NCBI RefSeq assembly: GCF_020880995.1
Contig: NZ_JAJISD010000001.1
Location: 868,001 to 932,000, forward strand
Source of the DNA: Reyranella aquatilis
Lineage (GTDB): Bacteria > Pseudomonadota > Alphaproteobacteria > Reyranellales > Reyranellaceae
Reading direction: 5' to 3'
Length of the DNA stretch: 64,000 nucleotides
Shown here: positions 27,383 to 34,579 of the stretch, piece after piece
Position numbering within the stretch: the stretch's first letter is position 1
Layout of the letters: every line of letters begins with the position of its first letter
Program-made: the position numbers and the translations under genes
The notes under the pieces: generated by a model
What the model saw: only the letters and a program-made list of their open reading frames with translations
The model's database searches: none
What the model was told of the DNA's origin: nothing

Positions 27383-28210
27383 TCATGCCGACGCCTTTCG
27401 GTCGAGCCGGCGGTAGGCCGCGAAGATGGCGAGTGTCACGATCAGCAGGATGGTCGAGATCGCCGAGGCCTGCTCCCAGCGCGGGATCTGGTTGATCAGC
27501 GTGTCCAGAAGGTTGGAGATCATCGGCACCCGCCCTCCGCCCAGGATGGCGGGCGTGACGTAGAAGCCGAGGCACAGAATAAAAACCAGCAGCGAGCCCG
27601 CGGCCAGCGCCGGCAGGGTAAGCGGAAAATAGACCTTCCAGAAGATGGTGCGCGGCGGCGCGCCCAGCGAGGCGGCGGCCTGCAGCAGCCGGTCGTCGAT
27701 GCGTAGCATGGCCGCGAACAGGGGCAGCACCAGGAAGGGCAGCAACACGTTGGCCATGCCGATCGTCACGCCGAGTTCGTTGTACAGGAAGGAGACCGGA
27801 GAATCCGTGAGTCCGCTCCATTGCAGGGCGCGGTTCACGATGCCGCCATTGCCCAGCACGACGATCCACGCATAGGTGCGGACGAGGATCGAGACCCAGA
27901 AGGGCAGCACGACCAGCGCGATGGCGATCATGCGGCCGCGGCTGCCGAGGCCGCGCATCCAGTGCGCCAGCGGATAGCCGATGACGATGTTGGCGAGGGT
28001 CGCAATCAGCGCAATGCGCATCGTATTGCCAAGTACACGCAGATAGACCGGCGCCTCGACCAGGCCCTCATAGTGTTCGAGCGTGAAGCCCCGCCCCTTC
28101 TCCCAGAAGGCGAGGCCCAGCATGTAGACGATGGGCGCATTGAAGGCGACGACCATCAACACCAGCAGCGGTGCGATGAACGAAAAGCCGGTCGAGCGCG
28201 TCATCGACAT
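27383..28210 (-). CDS. ABC transporter permease, PotB/PotH-like
   Basis: A 275-residue permease with six predicted helices, opening MTRSTGFSFIAPLLVLMVVAF. The EAA loop appears as RLLQAAASLGAPPRTIFWKVYFPLTLP near residues 175-200. The start could be the ATG at 28210 or the one two codons later. It follows the receptor gene after a 151-base gap that contains a strong hairpin, and is itself followed 10 bases later by the second permease. It is the first transmembrane subunit of the polyamine-type importer. Confidence 0.9.
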   Translation of the reverse strand: MSMTRSTGFSFIAPLLVLMVVAFNAPIVYMLGLAFWEKGRGFTLEHYEGLVEAPVYLRVLGNTMRIALIATLANIVIGYPLAHWMRGLGSRGRMIAIALVVLPFWVSILVRTYAWIVVLGNGGIVNRALQWSGLTDSPVSFLYNELGVTIGMANVLLPFLVLPLFAAMLRIDDRLLQAAASLGAPPRTIFWKVYFPLTLPALAAGSLLVFILCLGFYVTPAILGGGRVPMISNLLDTLINQIPRWEQASAISTILLIVTLAIFAAYRRLDRKASA

Positions 28211-28316
28211 CCGGCCCGTTGAGATGGTGAGGTGGCCCTGTCATCCGCGACGGAAGGGGCACGCGCGCCGCCGTGTTCGGCACGCACGCCACCACCGTCG
28301 GCGCAACCCGCCGACA

Positions 28317-28338
28317 CCTCCCCATTCGTATGGGGAGG
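28317..28338 (-). other. Strong hairpin between receptor and permease genes
   Basis: A perfect nine-base stem (CCTCCCCAT with ATGGGGAGG) closes a four-base loop. It lies 24 bases after the receptor stop and about 107 bases before the permease start. There is no T tract. Such hairpins between receptor and permease genes often stabilise the upstream mRNA and keep receptor levels above permease levels. Confidence 0.55.
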
Positions 28339-28361
28339 CGCGCGATCGACCGATTTCGTCA

Positions 28362-29384
28362 TCACAGGCTGAGCTTGAAAGCTTCCCACTTCTTGTTCAC
28401 GGCTTCACCGTTGTCGGCCCACCATTCGGCGTTCTCGAAGTACTGCACGTCCTTGTTCTGCTTGCTGGTGGGGAATTGCCAGAGCTTGTCCTTGGGCAAC
28501 AGGGCGTCGAGAGTAGGGCTCGGGCCCGTATAGGAAATCACCTCTGCCGCCTTGGCCTGGTTCTCGGGCAGCGACATCTCGTAGAACAGCTTGTTGGCCG
28601 CCGCCTTGTCCTCGGGCTTGGAGCCCTTGACCACGCAGATGAAGGAAAGGTCGGCCTTGCCGCCGGCGAAATTGAGACCGAAAGCCGGATCGCCGACGAC
28701 GCGGCCCGACCAGCAGATCGAGTACTGCACCTCGTTGTCCTTCATGAGCTGCGGCGGCTGGGCGCCCGCCTTCCACCACACCGCGACGTCCTTCTTGATT
28801 TCGTTAAGCTTCTTGAAGGCAAGATCGACGTCGAGCGGAAACAGCTTGTCGATCGGCACGCCCGCCGCCTGCACGGCGAAGGGCAGGCAGTAGTGCGGGT
28901 AGTCGGGCAGGCAGCGCTTGCCCGGAAAAGCCTTGGTGTCGAAGAACTCGGTGAAGTTCTTGGGCTCCTTGGCACCCTTGCGCCAGGCCATGATGGTCGA
29001 GAAGTACTGGTAGCCGAAGCCGTACTCGTTCTTCGCCTCGGGGAACATCGGCGCCGGATTGATCGCGGCCCAGTCGAGCTTCTCGATCAGGCCGAGCTTC
29101 TTGGCCTGCAGCACGACGCCGGAGCCCAGCTCGAACAGGGTCGTGCCGGTCTGGCCGCTCTCCACCAGGGCCCGCAGCTTGCCCAGCGAGCTGGGACTCT
29201 CGCGCACCACGTTGATGCCGGTCTTGGCCTTGAGTGGATCGATGTAGCCCTTCTGGATGGACTCGCCCGAGGCCCCGCCCGATTCGATCATGCGGATTTC
29301 CTTGGACTGCGCGTTCGCGAAGCCCGGCAGGAAGCTGGCGCCCGTAAGTGCGGTGGCGGCGCCGACGAAAGTACGTCTCTTCAT
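28362..29384 (-). CDS. ABC transporter substrate-binding protein, PotD/PotF-like
   Basis: A 340-residue periplasmic receptor. The ATG at 29384 is preceded by GAGGGG and begins a signal peptide with a twin-arginine-like start (MKRRTFVGAATALTGASFLPG, cleavage near FANAQ). The mature part is a type II periplasmic binding fold with PHYCLPFAVQAAGVP and the ending typical of the spermidine/putrescine receptor class. It starts 11 bases after the ATPase gene and precedes the permeases. The usual acidic residues that clamp polyamine amines cannot be assigned by eye, so the ligand is open. Confidence 0.88.
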   Translation of the reverse strand: MKRRTFVGAATALTGASFLPGFANAQSKEIRMIESGGASGESIQKGYIDPLKAKTGINVVRESPSSLGKLRALVESGQTGTTLFELGSGVVLQAKKLGLIEKLDWAAINPAPMFPEAKNEYGFGYQYFSTIMAWRKGAKEPKNFTEFFDTKAFPGKRCLPDYPHYCLPFAVQAAGVPIDKLFPLDVDLAFKKLNEIKKDVAVWWKAGAQPPQLMKDNEVQYSICWSGRVVGDPAFGLNFAGGKADLSFICVVKGSKPEDKAAANKLFYEMSLPENQAKAAEVISYTGPSPTLDALLPKDKLWQFPTSKQNKDVQYFENAEWWADNGEAVNKKWEAFKLSL

Positions 29385-29395
29385 CTCGATCCCCT

Positions 29396-30376
29396 CTATG
29401 TTACCGGCCACACGTCGGCCGACTCCCACGAAACGCTGATACGCTCGCCCGGCGCGTGGGCAGCGCCGAGGAACGGCACTGCTGCAACCACCGACCGATT
29501 GTCGTCGAGCGCGAGATGGTAACGCACCATCTGCCCGAGATAGATGGCTTCCACGACGCGCGCGGCCTGTCCCTGTCCCTGTCCCTGTCCCTGCCCCGCA
29601 CCGGCCAGCCGCACGCGCTCCGGGCGCACCACGCCCTGCCGGCCGTCGGGCAAGCTCACGAAGTTGGCGATACCCAGGAACTCCGCCACGAAGCGGTTCG
29701 CGGGCCGGAGATAGGCCTCCGTAGGCGCGGCGATCTGTTGCGTGCGTCCCTTGTCCAGCACCATGATCCGGTCCGACAGCGACAGCGCCTCTTCCTGATC
29801 GTGCGTCACCAGCAGCGTGGTGACGCCGAGCGTGCGCTGGAGCTGCTTCAGCTCGACCTGCAGTTCCTCGCGCAGCTTGCGATCGAGCGCGCCCAGCGGC
29901 TCGTCGAGCAGCAGGATGTCGGGCTTGAACACCACGGCCCGCGCCAGCGCCACACGCTGCTGCTGGCCGCCGGAAAGCTGCGATGGCCGGCGGTTCTCGA
30001 AGCCGTCGAGGCGCACGAGCTTCAAGGCATCGCGCGCCAGCCTGTCGGCCTCGGCGCCGCCGATCTTGCGCACGCCCAGGGGAAAGAGGACGTTCTGCAG
30101 GACCGTCATGTGCGGGAACAACGCATAGGACTGGAAGACCAGCCCGATGTTGCGCTCCTGTGCGGTGGCATTGGTCACGTCCCGGCCACCGATAAAGATG
30201 CGTCCCGACGTCGGTCGGTTGAGGCCCGCGATCAGCGAGAGAAGCGTCGTCTTGCCCGACCCGCTCGGCCCCAGGATCGTGACGAACTCGCCCTGCGTCA
30301 CCGAGAGGTCGACCGAATCGGCAGCGGCGAAGGTGCCGTAGCGCTTCGTGACCCCTTCGAGACGGATATCCGACAT
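29396..30376 (-). CDS. ABC transporter ATP-binding protein, PotA-like
   Basis: A 326-residue ATPase with Walker A GPSGSGKTT (about 36-44), the Q-loop (GLVFQSYALF), signature LSGGQQQR, Walker B ILLLDEP and the H-loop (LVTHDQEE). A C-terminal TOBE-like regulatory domain starts near 240. That domain carries an unusual AG(QG)n run at about 260-270, encoded by an almost perfect six-base tandem repeat. Its ATG directly abuts the aminotransferase stop, so the two are co-transcribed. It energises the two permeases downstream. Confidence 0.92.
   Translation of the reverse strand: MSDIRLEGVTKRYGTFAAADSVDLSVTQGEFVTILGPSGSGKTTLLSLIAGLNRPTSGRIFIGGRDVTNATAQERNIGLVFQSYALFPHMTVLQNVLFPLGVRKIGGAEADRLARDALKLVRLDGFENRRPSQLSGGQQQRVALARAVVFKPDILLLDEPLGALDRKLREELQVELKQLQRTLGVTTLLVTHDQEEALSLSDRIMVLDKGRTQQIAAPTEAYLRPANRFVAEFLGIANFVSLPDGRQGVVRPERVRLAGAGQGQGQGQGQAARVVEAIYLGQMVRYHLALDDNRSVVAAVPFLGAAHAPGERISVSWESADVWPVT
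29566..29595. repeat. Hexanucleotide tandem repeat inside the ATPase gene
   Basis: Four exact copies of CCTGTC and a fifth with one mismatch (CCTGCC) run in tandem. On the coding (minus) strand they give alternating Gly-Gln codons in the C-terminal domain. The unit is six bases, so changes in copy number would keep the frame and alter only the length of the Gly-Gln run. Confidence 0.9.
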
Positions 30377-31696
30377 CTAGGCGTGCGCCACTTTGGCCAT
30401 GGCGCGGTCGGCCGCGGCCAGGGTCTCTTCGATGACCGGCTTGTCGTGCGCAGTGGACAGGAACCACTTGCCGGCCTGTTGCGACCGCACGCCCTCCTCC
30501 TGCAGCGCGGCGTGGAATGCCAGCATGGCGTCGCGATCGCAAGCTGCCGACTCGCGATAGTTTCGCGGCGCAGGGCCCTTGGTGAAGAACGTCTGAAAGA
30601 TCGCGGGCATGCCCTGCACCAGGACCGGCAGCTTGTGCTTCCTGGCCAGCGCAGACAGCCCCTGCATCAGTTCCGTGCCGCGTGCTTCCAGATCGCGATA
30701 GACCTTGCCGTCATCGGCCTCGAGAACGTCGAGGGCCGCCAGCGCCGCCGCCATGCTCTGCACGTTGCCGTTATAGGTGCCGCCGTGCATCACGCCCTTG
30801 TCGAGCAGCGTGTCCATGATGTCCCGCCGACCGGCGACCATGGCGAGCGGGAAGCCCGCGGCGACCGCCTTTGCATAGATGCTGAGATCGGCTGTAACGC
30901 CGAACTTGCCCTGCGCGCCGCGCAGGCCGACGCGAAACCCGGTGATGACCTCGTCGCAAATGAAGAGCGTGCCGTGCTTGTCGCACAGCGCCCGAACGCC
31001 TTCGAGATAGCCCGGCGCCGGCGGAATGGCCCCGCCATTCACCATGATGGGTTCCATGATCACGGCGGCAATCTGACCGCGATGGCGCTCCAGGGTCTGT
31101 TCCAGAAGGTCGAGGTCGTTCCAGGTGCACACGGCGACATCGCCGAGGACGCTGGGCGGCATGCCGGGCGAACCGGCGACCGGCACCGGCGTATCGGCCG
31201 GCCCCGCCTCGTTCAGCGGTGGCCGCGCGCTGATATAGGCCTGGTCGCTCCAGCCGTGATAGTGGCCCTCGAACTTCAGGATCTTGTCGCGGCCGGTAAA
31301 GGCGCGCGCCAGACGGAAGGCCATGAGGACGGCTTCCGTGCCCGAGGTCGAGAAGCGAACCACATCGGCACCCGGCAAGAGAGCGCAGAGACGCTCCGCC
31401 AGTTCGGTTTCGCGTGGGTTTTGCGCGGCGAAGAGCTGTCCTTCACCCAGTGAAGCCGCGACGGCATCGATTACCTTTTTTGGCGCGTGCCCCAGGATAG
31501 CCGGGCCGTTTCCCAGCACGTAGTCGATATGGACATTGCCATCGACGTCATGCAGCCGGGCGCCCTCTCCCCGGGCGAAGAACAGGGGTACCGGAACGCT
31601 GGCATAACGCACGTTGCTGCTGACGCCGCCGGCCAGATGCTTTCGGGTCTTTTCGTAGAGTGCGATCGATTCTGCGTAGGAGCGCATGTCCCTCAC
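30377..31696 (-). CDS. Class III (GSA/omega-type) aminotransferase
   Basis: A 439-residue PLP enzyme of aminotransferase class III. Landmarks are STSGTEAV (about 116-122) for phosphate binding, HYHGWSD near 146, the ICDEVITGFR Asp248 that contacts the cofactor, and Lys276 in IYAKAVAAGFPLA as the likely Schiff-base residue. It resembles glutamate-1-semialdehyde aminomutase but lacks the GGGLPVGA-type sequence of HemL, and its position at the head of an amine-type ABC operon suggests a catabolic omega-aminotransferase. The start may be the GTG at 31696 or the ATG at 31687. The gene is divergent from the GntR regulator. Confidence 0.85.
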   Translation of the reverse strand: MRDMRSYAESIALYEKTRKHLAGGVSSNVRYASVPVPLFFARGEGARLHDVDGNVHIDYVLGNGPAILGHAPKKVIDAVAASLGEGQLFAAQNPRETELAERLCALLPGADVVRFSTSGTEAVLMAFRLARAFTGRDKILKFEGHYHGWSDQAYISARPPLNEAGPADTPVPVAGSPGMPPSVLGDVAVCTWNDLDLLEQTLERHRGQIAAVIMEPIMVNGGAIPPAPGYLEGVRALCDKHGTLFICDEVITGFRVGLRGAQGKFGVTADLSIYAKAVAAGFPLAMVAGRRDIMDTLLDKGVMHGGTYNGNVQSMAAALAALDVLEADDGKVYRDLEARGTELMQGLSALARKHKLPVLVQGMPAIFQTFFTKGPAPRNYRESAACDRDAMLAFHAALQEEGVRSQQAGKWFLSTAHDKPVIEETLAAADRAMAKVAHA

Positions 31697-31738
31697 CCAG
31701 CAAGAACAGTGCCCACGACACCGCGGTGGCGCGGGAAA

Positions 31739-31750
31739 ATGTGATCACGA
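31739..31750. promoter_or_regulatory. Putative GntR operator, site A
   Basis: ATGTGATCACGA shares the GTGATCAC core with site B and has one imperfect flank. It lies 43 bases upstream of the aminotransferase start, on the side of that operon's promoter. Repetition of the palindrome in the same divergent gap is the main reason for calling it. Confidence 0.55.
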
Positions 31751-31793
31751 ATCGAGGGAGCGTAACGGCCTGCTGTCGCGCCAGCAATGCATT

Positions 31794-31807
31794 TTTGTGA
31801 TCACAAA
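31794..31807. promoter_or_regulatory. Putative GntR operator, site B (perfect palindrome)
   Basis: TTTGTGATCACAAA is a perfect 14-base palindrome, 31 bases before the start of the GntR gene. Its centre is about 56 bases from that of site A, roughly five helical turns, so two dimers could sit on the same DNA face. TTGTGA within it could also overlap a -35 element, consistent with autorepression. Confidence 0.6.
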
Positions 31808-31838
31808 TCCCGGTAGTCTGCGCTAAGCTCCGCGACAG

Positions 31839-32597
31839 ATGCCTCGTACCGCGCCATCTCCGGACGCTGCCGACACCTCGCTCCGCCAGCAGGTGTACGC
31901 GTCGTTGCGCGAAGCGCTGACCATGGGCCGCTTCGCGCCGGGACAGAAAGTCACCTTCCGCTATGTCGCCGGCGTGCTGGGCGTCAGCCTGACGCCGGTG
32001 CGCGAGGCCCTGCGACGTCTGGTGGCGGAAGGCGCCTTCGAGATGAACCCCAACCGCTCGGTCCGCGTGCCGCTGATGACGCGCGACAAGGTCCTCGAAC
32101 TGCGCGACATCCGGATCGAACTGGAAGGCCTCGCCTCCGCGAAGGCCGCTACGGCGGCGACCCGCGGCCAGATCGCCGACATCCGCCGCGCCGCACGCGA
32201 AATCATGGTCGCCCGCACCCGCGGCGACAGCGCGACCGACCGCCAGAAGGTCCGCGAGTTCCATTTTGCCGTCTATGCGGCGGCGGGCCAGCCGACGCTG
32301 CTGCGCCTGATCGAGAGCCTGTGGCTGCAGACCGGCCCCTACATGAACCTGCTCTATCCGGGCTTCATTTCCTCGTCGCGCGGCCCTGCCGGCCGGCAAC
32401 GCCTGATCGAGGCGCTGCAGGCCCGGAACCCTTCCGTCGCACGACGCGAGATGGCCGACGATATCCGTCGCGCCCTCTCGTACGTCGCCGACCTCGCCGA
32501 CGAGAACGGCAATATCGCGCCAGCCGCTCCGGCGACCGTCACCAGGGGACACCGCCCGCGAGCAGGCGCCGCCGCCTTCGACCTTCACGCCAACTGA
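31839..32597 (+). CDS. GntR-family regulator with FCD ligand-binding domain
   Basis: A 252-residue regulator of the FadR subfamily. The winged helix-turn-helix occupies about residues 10-80 (ALTMGRFAPGQKV, VAGVLGVSLTPVREALRRLVAEGAFE). The helical FCD effector domain follows to about 230 with LRDIRIELEGLA and REFHFAVYAAAGQP. FCD proteins usually bind a metal through several His residues; here the FH is kept, but the later conserved His positions appear as Gln or Asp, so the effector may bind without metal. It is divergent from the aminotransferase/ABC operon across two palindromic sites and lies 13 bases ahead of a class IV aminotransferase. Confidence 0.9.
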   Translation: MPRTAPSPDAADTSLRQQVYASLREALTMGRFAPGQKVTFRYVAGVLGVSLTPVREALRRLVAEGAFEMNPNRSVRVPLMTRDKVLELRDIRIELEGLASAKAATAATRGQIADIRRAAREIMVARTRGDSATDRQKVREFHFAVYAAAGQPTLLRLIESLWLQTGPYMNLLYPGFISSSRGPAGRQRLIEALQARNPSVARREMADDIRRALSYVADLADENGNIAPAAPATVTRGHRPRAGAAAFDLHAN

Positions 32598-32610
32598 TCA
32601 GGAGGAAATC

Positions 32611-33540
32611 ATGGCCCAGCAACTCAGCAATCAGCGTATCGCGTGGTTCAACGGCAAGTTCCTGCCGGAGAACGAGGTCATGATCCCGTTCCGCGACCGA
32701 AGCTGGAAGTACGGCGACGGTGCCTTCGACATGACCCGCACCTTCAATGGCGTGCCCTTTCGTCTGAAGGAGCATATCGACCGCTTCTACCGCTCGCTCC
32801 GCTACCTGCAGATCGACCCCGGCCTGTCGGCCAAGGAAATGGTCGCGCACAGCGAGGAAGTCGTGGCCCGCAATGAGCATCTGCGCGCCGAGGTCGGCGA
32901 CTGGTGGCTGGGGCAGCGCGTCAGCCGCGGCGTCGACGCCGTGGGCGACGAGGGCTGGGACCATACCGGCCCCAACGTCGTGATCGAGATGCTGCCGCTG
33001 CCCCTCGCCAAGCGCGGCAAGCTCTATCGCGAGGGCGCCGAGGTCATGACCACGACGGCGCGCCGCATCGCCCCGTCGATGCTCAGCCCGCGCGCCAAGA
33101 CGCACAACTACCTCAACATGATCATGGCCGAGAAGCCGATCAAGGCGCTCAATCCGGACGCCTGGCCGATCCTGCTCGACGAGAACGGCAACCTGGCCGA
33201 GGGCTTGGGCAGCAACATCTTCATCGTGCGCGAGGGCGCCCTGTTCACCCCGTCCGAACGCTACGTGCTGCCGGGTGTCAGCCGCCAGATGACCATGGAC
33301 ATGGCCAAGCAGATCGGCGTCGAGTGCACGCCGGGCGACATCGATATGTTCGACGCCGCCAACGCCGAGGAAATGTTCCTGACCTCCACCAGCCTCTGCA
33401 TCCTGCCGGTGAAGAGCTTCAACGGCGCACCGGTGGGCGACGGCAAGGCACCCGGCCCGATCACCCAGAAGCTGATCGACGCCTATTCCAAGAGCGTCGG
33501 CTGCGATTTCGTGGCCCAGTACCTGAAGTTCTCGCAGTAG
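32611..33540 (+). CDS. Class IV aminotransferase (branched-chain / D-amino acid type)
   Basis: A 309-residue PLP enzyme of fold type IV with a textbook ribosome site (AGGAGG, 7 bases before the ATG). Landmarks are IPFRDRSWKYGDGAFDMTR near residues 25-43, the Schiff-base Lys163 in PRAKTHNYLNMI, and the family signature ENGNLAEGLGSNIFIV near 191-206. It could be a branched-chain aminotransferase (IlvE), D-amino acid aminotransferase or an amine:pyruvate type IV enzyme; the substrate loop does not settle this. Co-transcription with the GntR regulator points to catabolism of the compound taken up by the divergent ABC transporter. Confidence 0.88.
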   Translation: MAQQLSNQRIAWFNGKFLPENEVMIPFRDRSWKYGDGAFDMTRTFNGVPFRLKEHIDRFYRSLRYLQIDPGLSAKEMVAHSEEVVARNEHLRAEVGDWWLGQRVSRGVDAVGDEGWDHTGPNVVIEMLPLPLAKRGKLYREGAEVMTTTARRIAPSMLSPRAKTHNYLNMIMAEKPIKALNPDAWPILLDENGNLAEGLGSNIFIVREGALFTPSERYVLPGVSRQMTMDMAKQIGVECTPGDIDMFDAANAEEMFLTSTSLCILPVKSFNGAPVGDGKAPGPITQKLIDAYSKSVGCDFVAQYLKFSQ

Positions 33541-33588
33541 CGAAGGCTTCCTTCGCAGCGCATGGGAAGGGGGACGACATCCCCTTCC
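33540..33588 (+). terminator. Tandem hairpins after the class IV aminotransferase
   Basis: GCGAAGG/CCTTCGC (33540-33556, starting in the stop codon) is followed by GGAAGGGG/CCCCTTCC with an eight-base loop (33565-33588). Neither is followed by a T tract, so this may be a weak terminator or an mRNA 3'-end stabiliser. Confidence 0.4.
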
Positions 33589-33625
33589 GCCAGGCGTAGA
33601 CTCCTCCTCGTGGTAGATCGCGCCC

Positions 33626-33642
33626 TGTCGTGATCGACGACA
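33626..33642. promoter_or_regulatory. Inverted repeat upstream of the DUF2189 gene
   Basis: TGTCGT and ACGACA flank a five-base spacer, 38 bases before the DUF2189 start. It may be an operator or a leader hairpin. No matching regulator is nearby. Confidence 0.25.
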
Positions 33643-33680
33643 GACCGCGACCTTCGAACTTCGTTCGCAAGGAGGCAGTC

Positions 33681-34553
33681 ATGGCCATGCAGAACCACGT
33701 CCGCAATCCCCTCGAGTGGGGATGGGATCATCTGAAGCAGACAAGTCAGGCCGTCGGTTCGGCCGCCACCTCGATGGAAGGCGCGTGGGAAGGTCGCGTC
33801 GTCGCGCCTCCAGCGGTCCGCCGCATCACCTCGGCCGATATCGGCGATGCGCTGGCCAAAGGCGTGCGAGACTTCGGCGCCTGCCGATCAGACGTGATGA
33901 TGCTCTGTCTGCTCTACCCGATCGCTGGCCTCGCGATCTCGCGCATGGCCTTCGACTACGGGATGCTCGCCCTCGTCTTTCCGCTGATCGCCGGCTTCGC
34001 CCTGATCGCACCGCTGTTCGGGCTCGGCCTCTACGAGATCAGCCGCCGGCGCGAGCGCGGCCGGGAAACGCACTGGACGGACGCTTTCGCCGTCGCACGC
34101 TCGCCCAACATCGGCTCGATCATGGTCATGGGCCTGATTCTGCTGGCGATCTTCGGCCTATGGCTTTTCGCGGCGAACCTTCTCTACACCGTCACGCTGG
34201 GACCGGACGCGCCGGTCTCGGCCCAGGCCTTCGCGCGCGATGCGCTGACCACGTCGCAGGGCCTGACCATGACGATCGTCGGCATCGGCGTGGGCTTCCT
34301 GTTCGCACTGGTCGTCCTGGTGATCGGCGTCGTGTCGCTTCCGATGCTGCTCGACCGCACTGTCGGTGTCGGCACCGCCATCGCGACTTCGGTCAGAGCG
34401 GTGCGGATGAACCCTGGACCGATGGCGATGTGGGGCATGATCGTCGCGGCTGGCCTCGCGATCGGCGCCCTGCCCCTCCTGATCGGCCTTGCCATCGCGC
34501 TGCCGGTGCTAGGCCACGCGACGTGGCACCTCTATAGGAAGGTCGTCGTCTAA
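33681..34553 (+). CDS. DUF2189 family integral membrane protein
   Basis: A 290-residue membrane protein from the ATG at 33681, preceded by AGGAGG. After a soluble N-terminus of about 55 residues comes the DUF2189 start (VRRITSADIGDALAKGVRDF) and about six membrane helices, with the cytoplasmic loop YEISRRRERGRETHW between the second and third. Function of the family is unknown. It lies 26 bases before the NCS2 permease gene on the same strand and may be co-transcribed, but no functional link is known. Confidence 0.85.
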   Translation: MAMQNHVRNPLEWGWDHLKQTSQAVGSAATSMEGAWEGRVVAPPAVRRITSADIGDALAKGVRDFGACRSDVMMLCLLYPIAGLAISRMAFDYGMLALVFPLIAGFALIAPLFGLGLYEISRRRERGRETHWTDAFAVARSPNIGSIMVMGLILLAIFGLWLFAANLLYTVTLGPDAPVSAQAFARDALTTSQGLTMTIVGIGVGFLFALVVLVIGVVSLPMLLDRTVGVGTAIATSVRAVRMNPGPMAMWGMIVAAGLAIGALPLLIGLAIALPVLGHATWHLYRKVVV

Positions 34554-34579
34554 CCAACTAGAAGCCAAAGAGAGGGAGA

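Noticed and set aside
30377..31696. Glutamate-1-semialdehyde aminomutase (hemL)
   Set aside because: The typical GGGLPVGA region is replaced by AKAVAAGFPLA, and the gene heads an ABC transporter operon, not tetrapyrrole synthesis.
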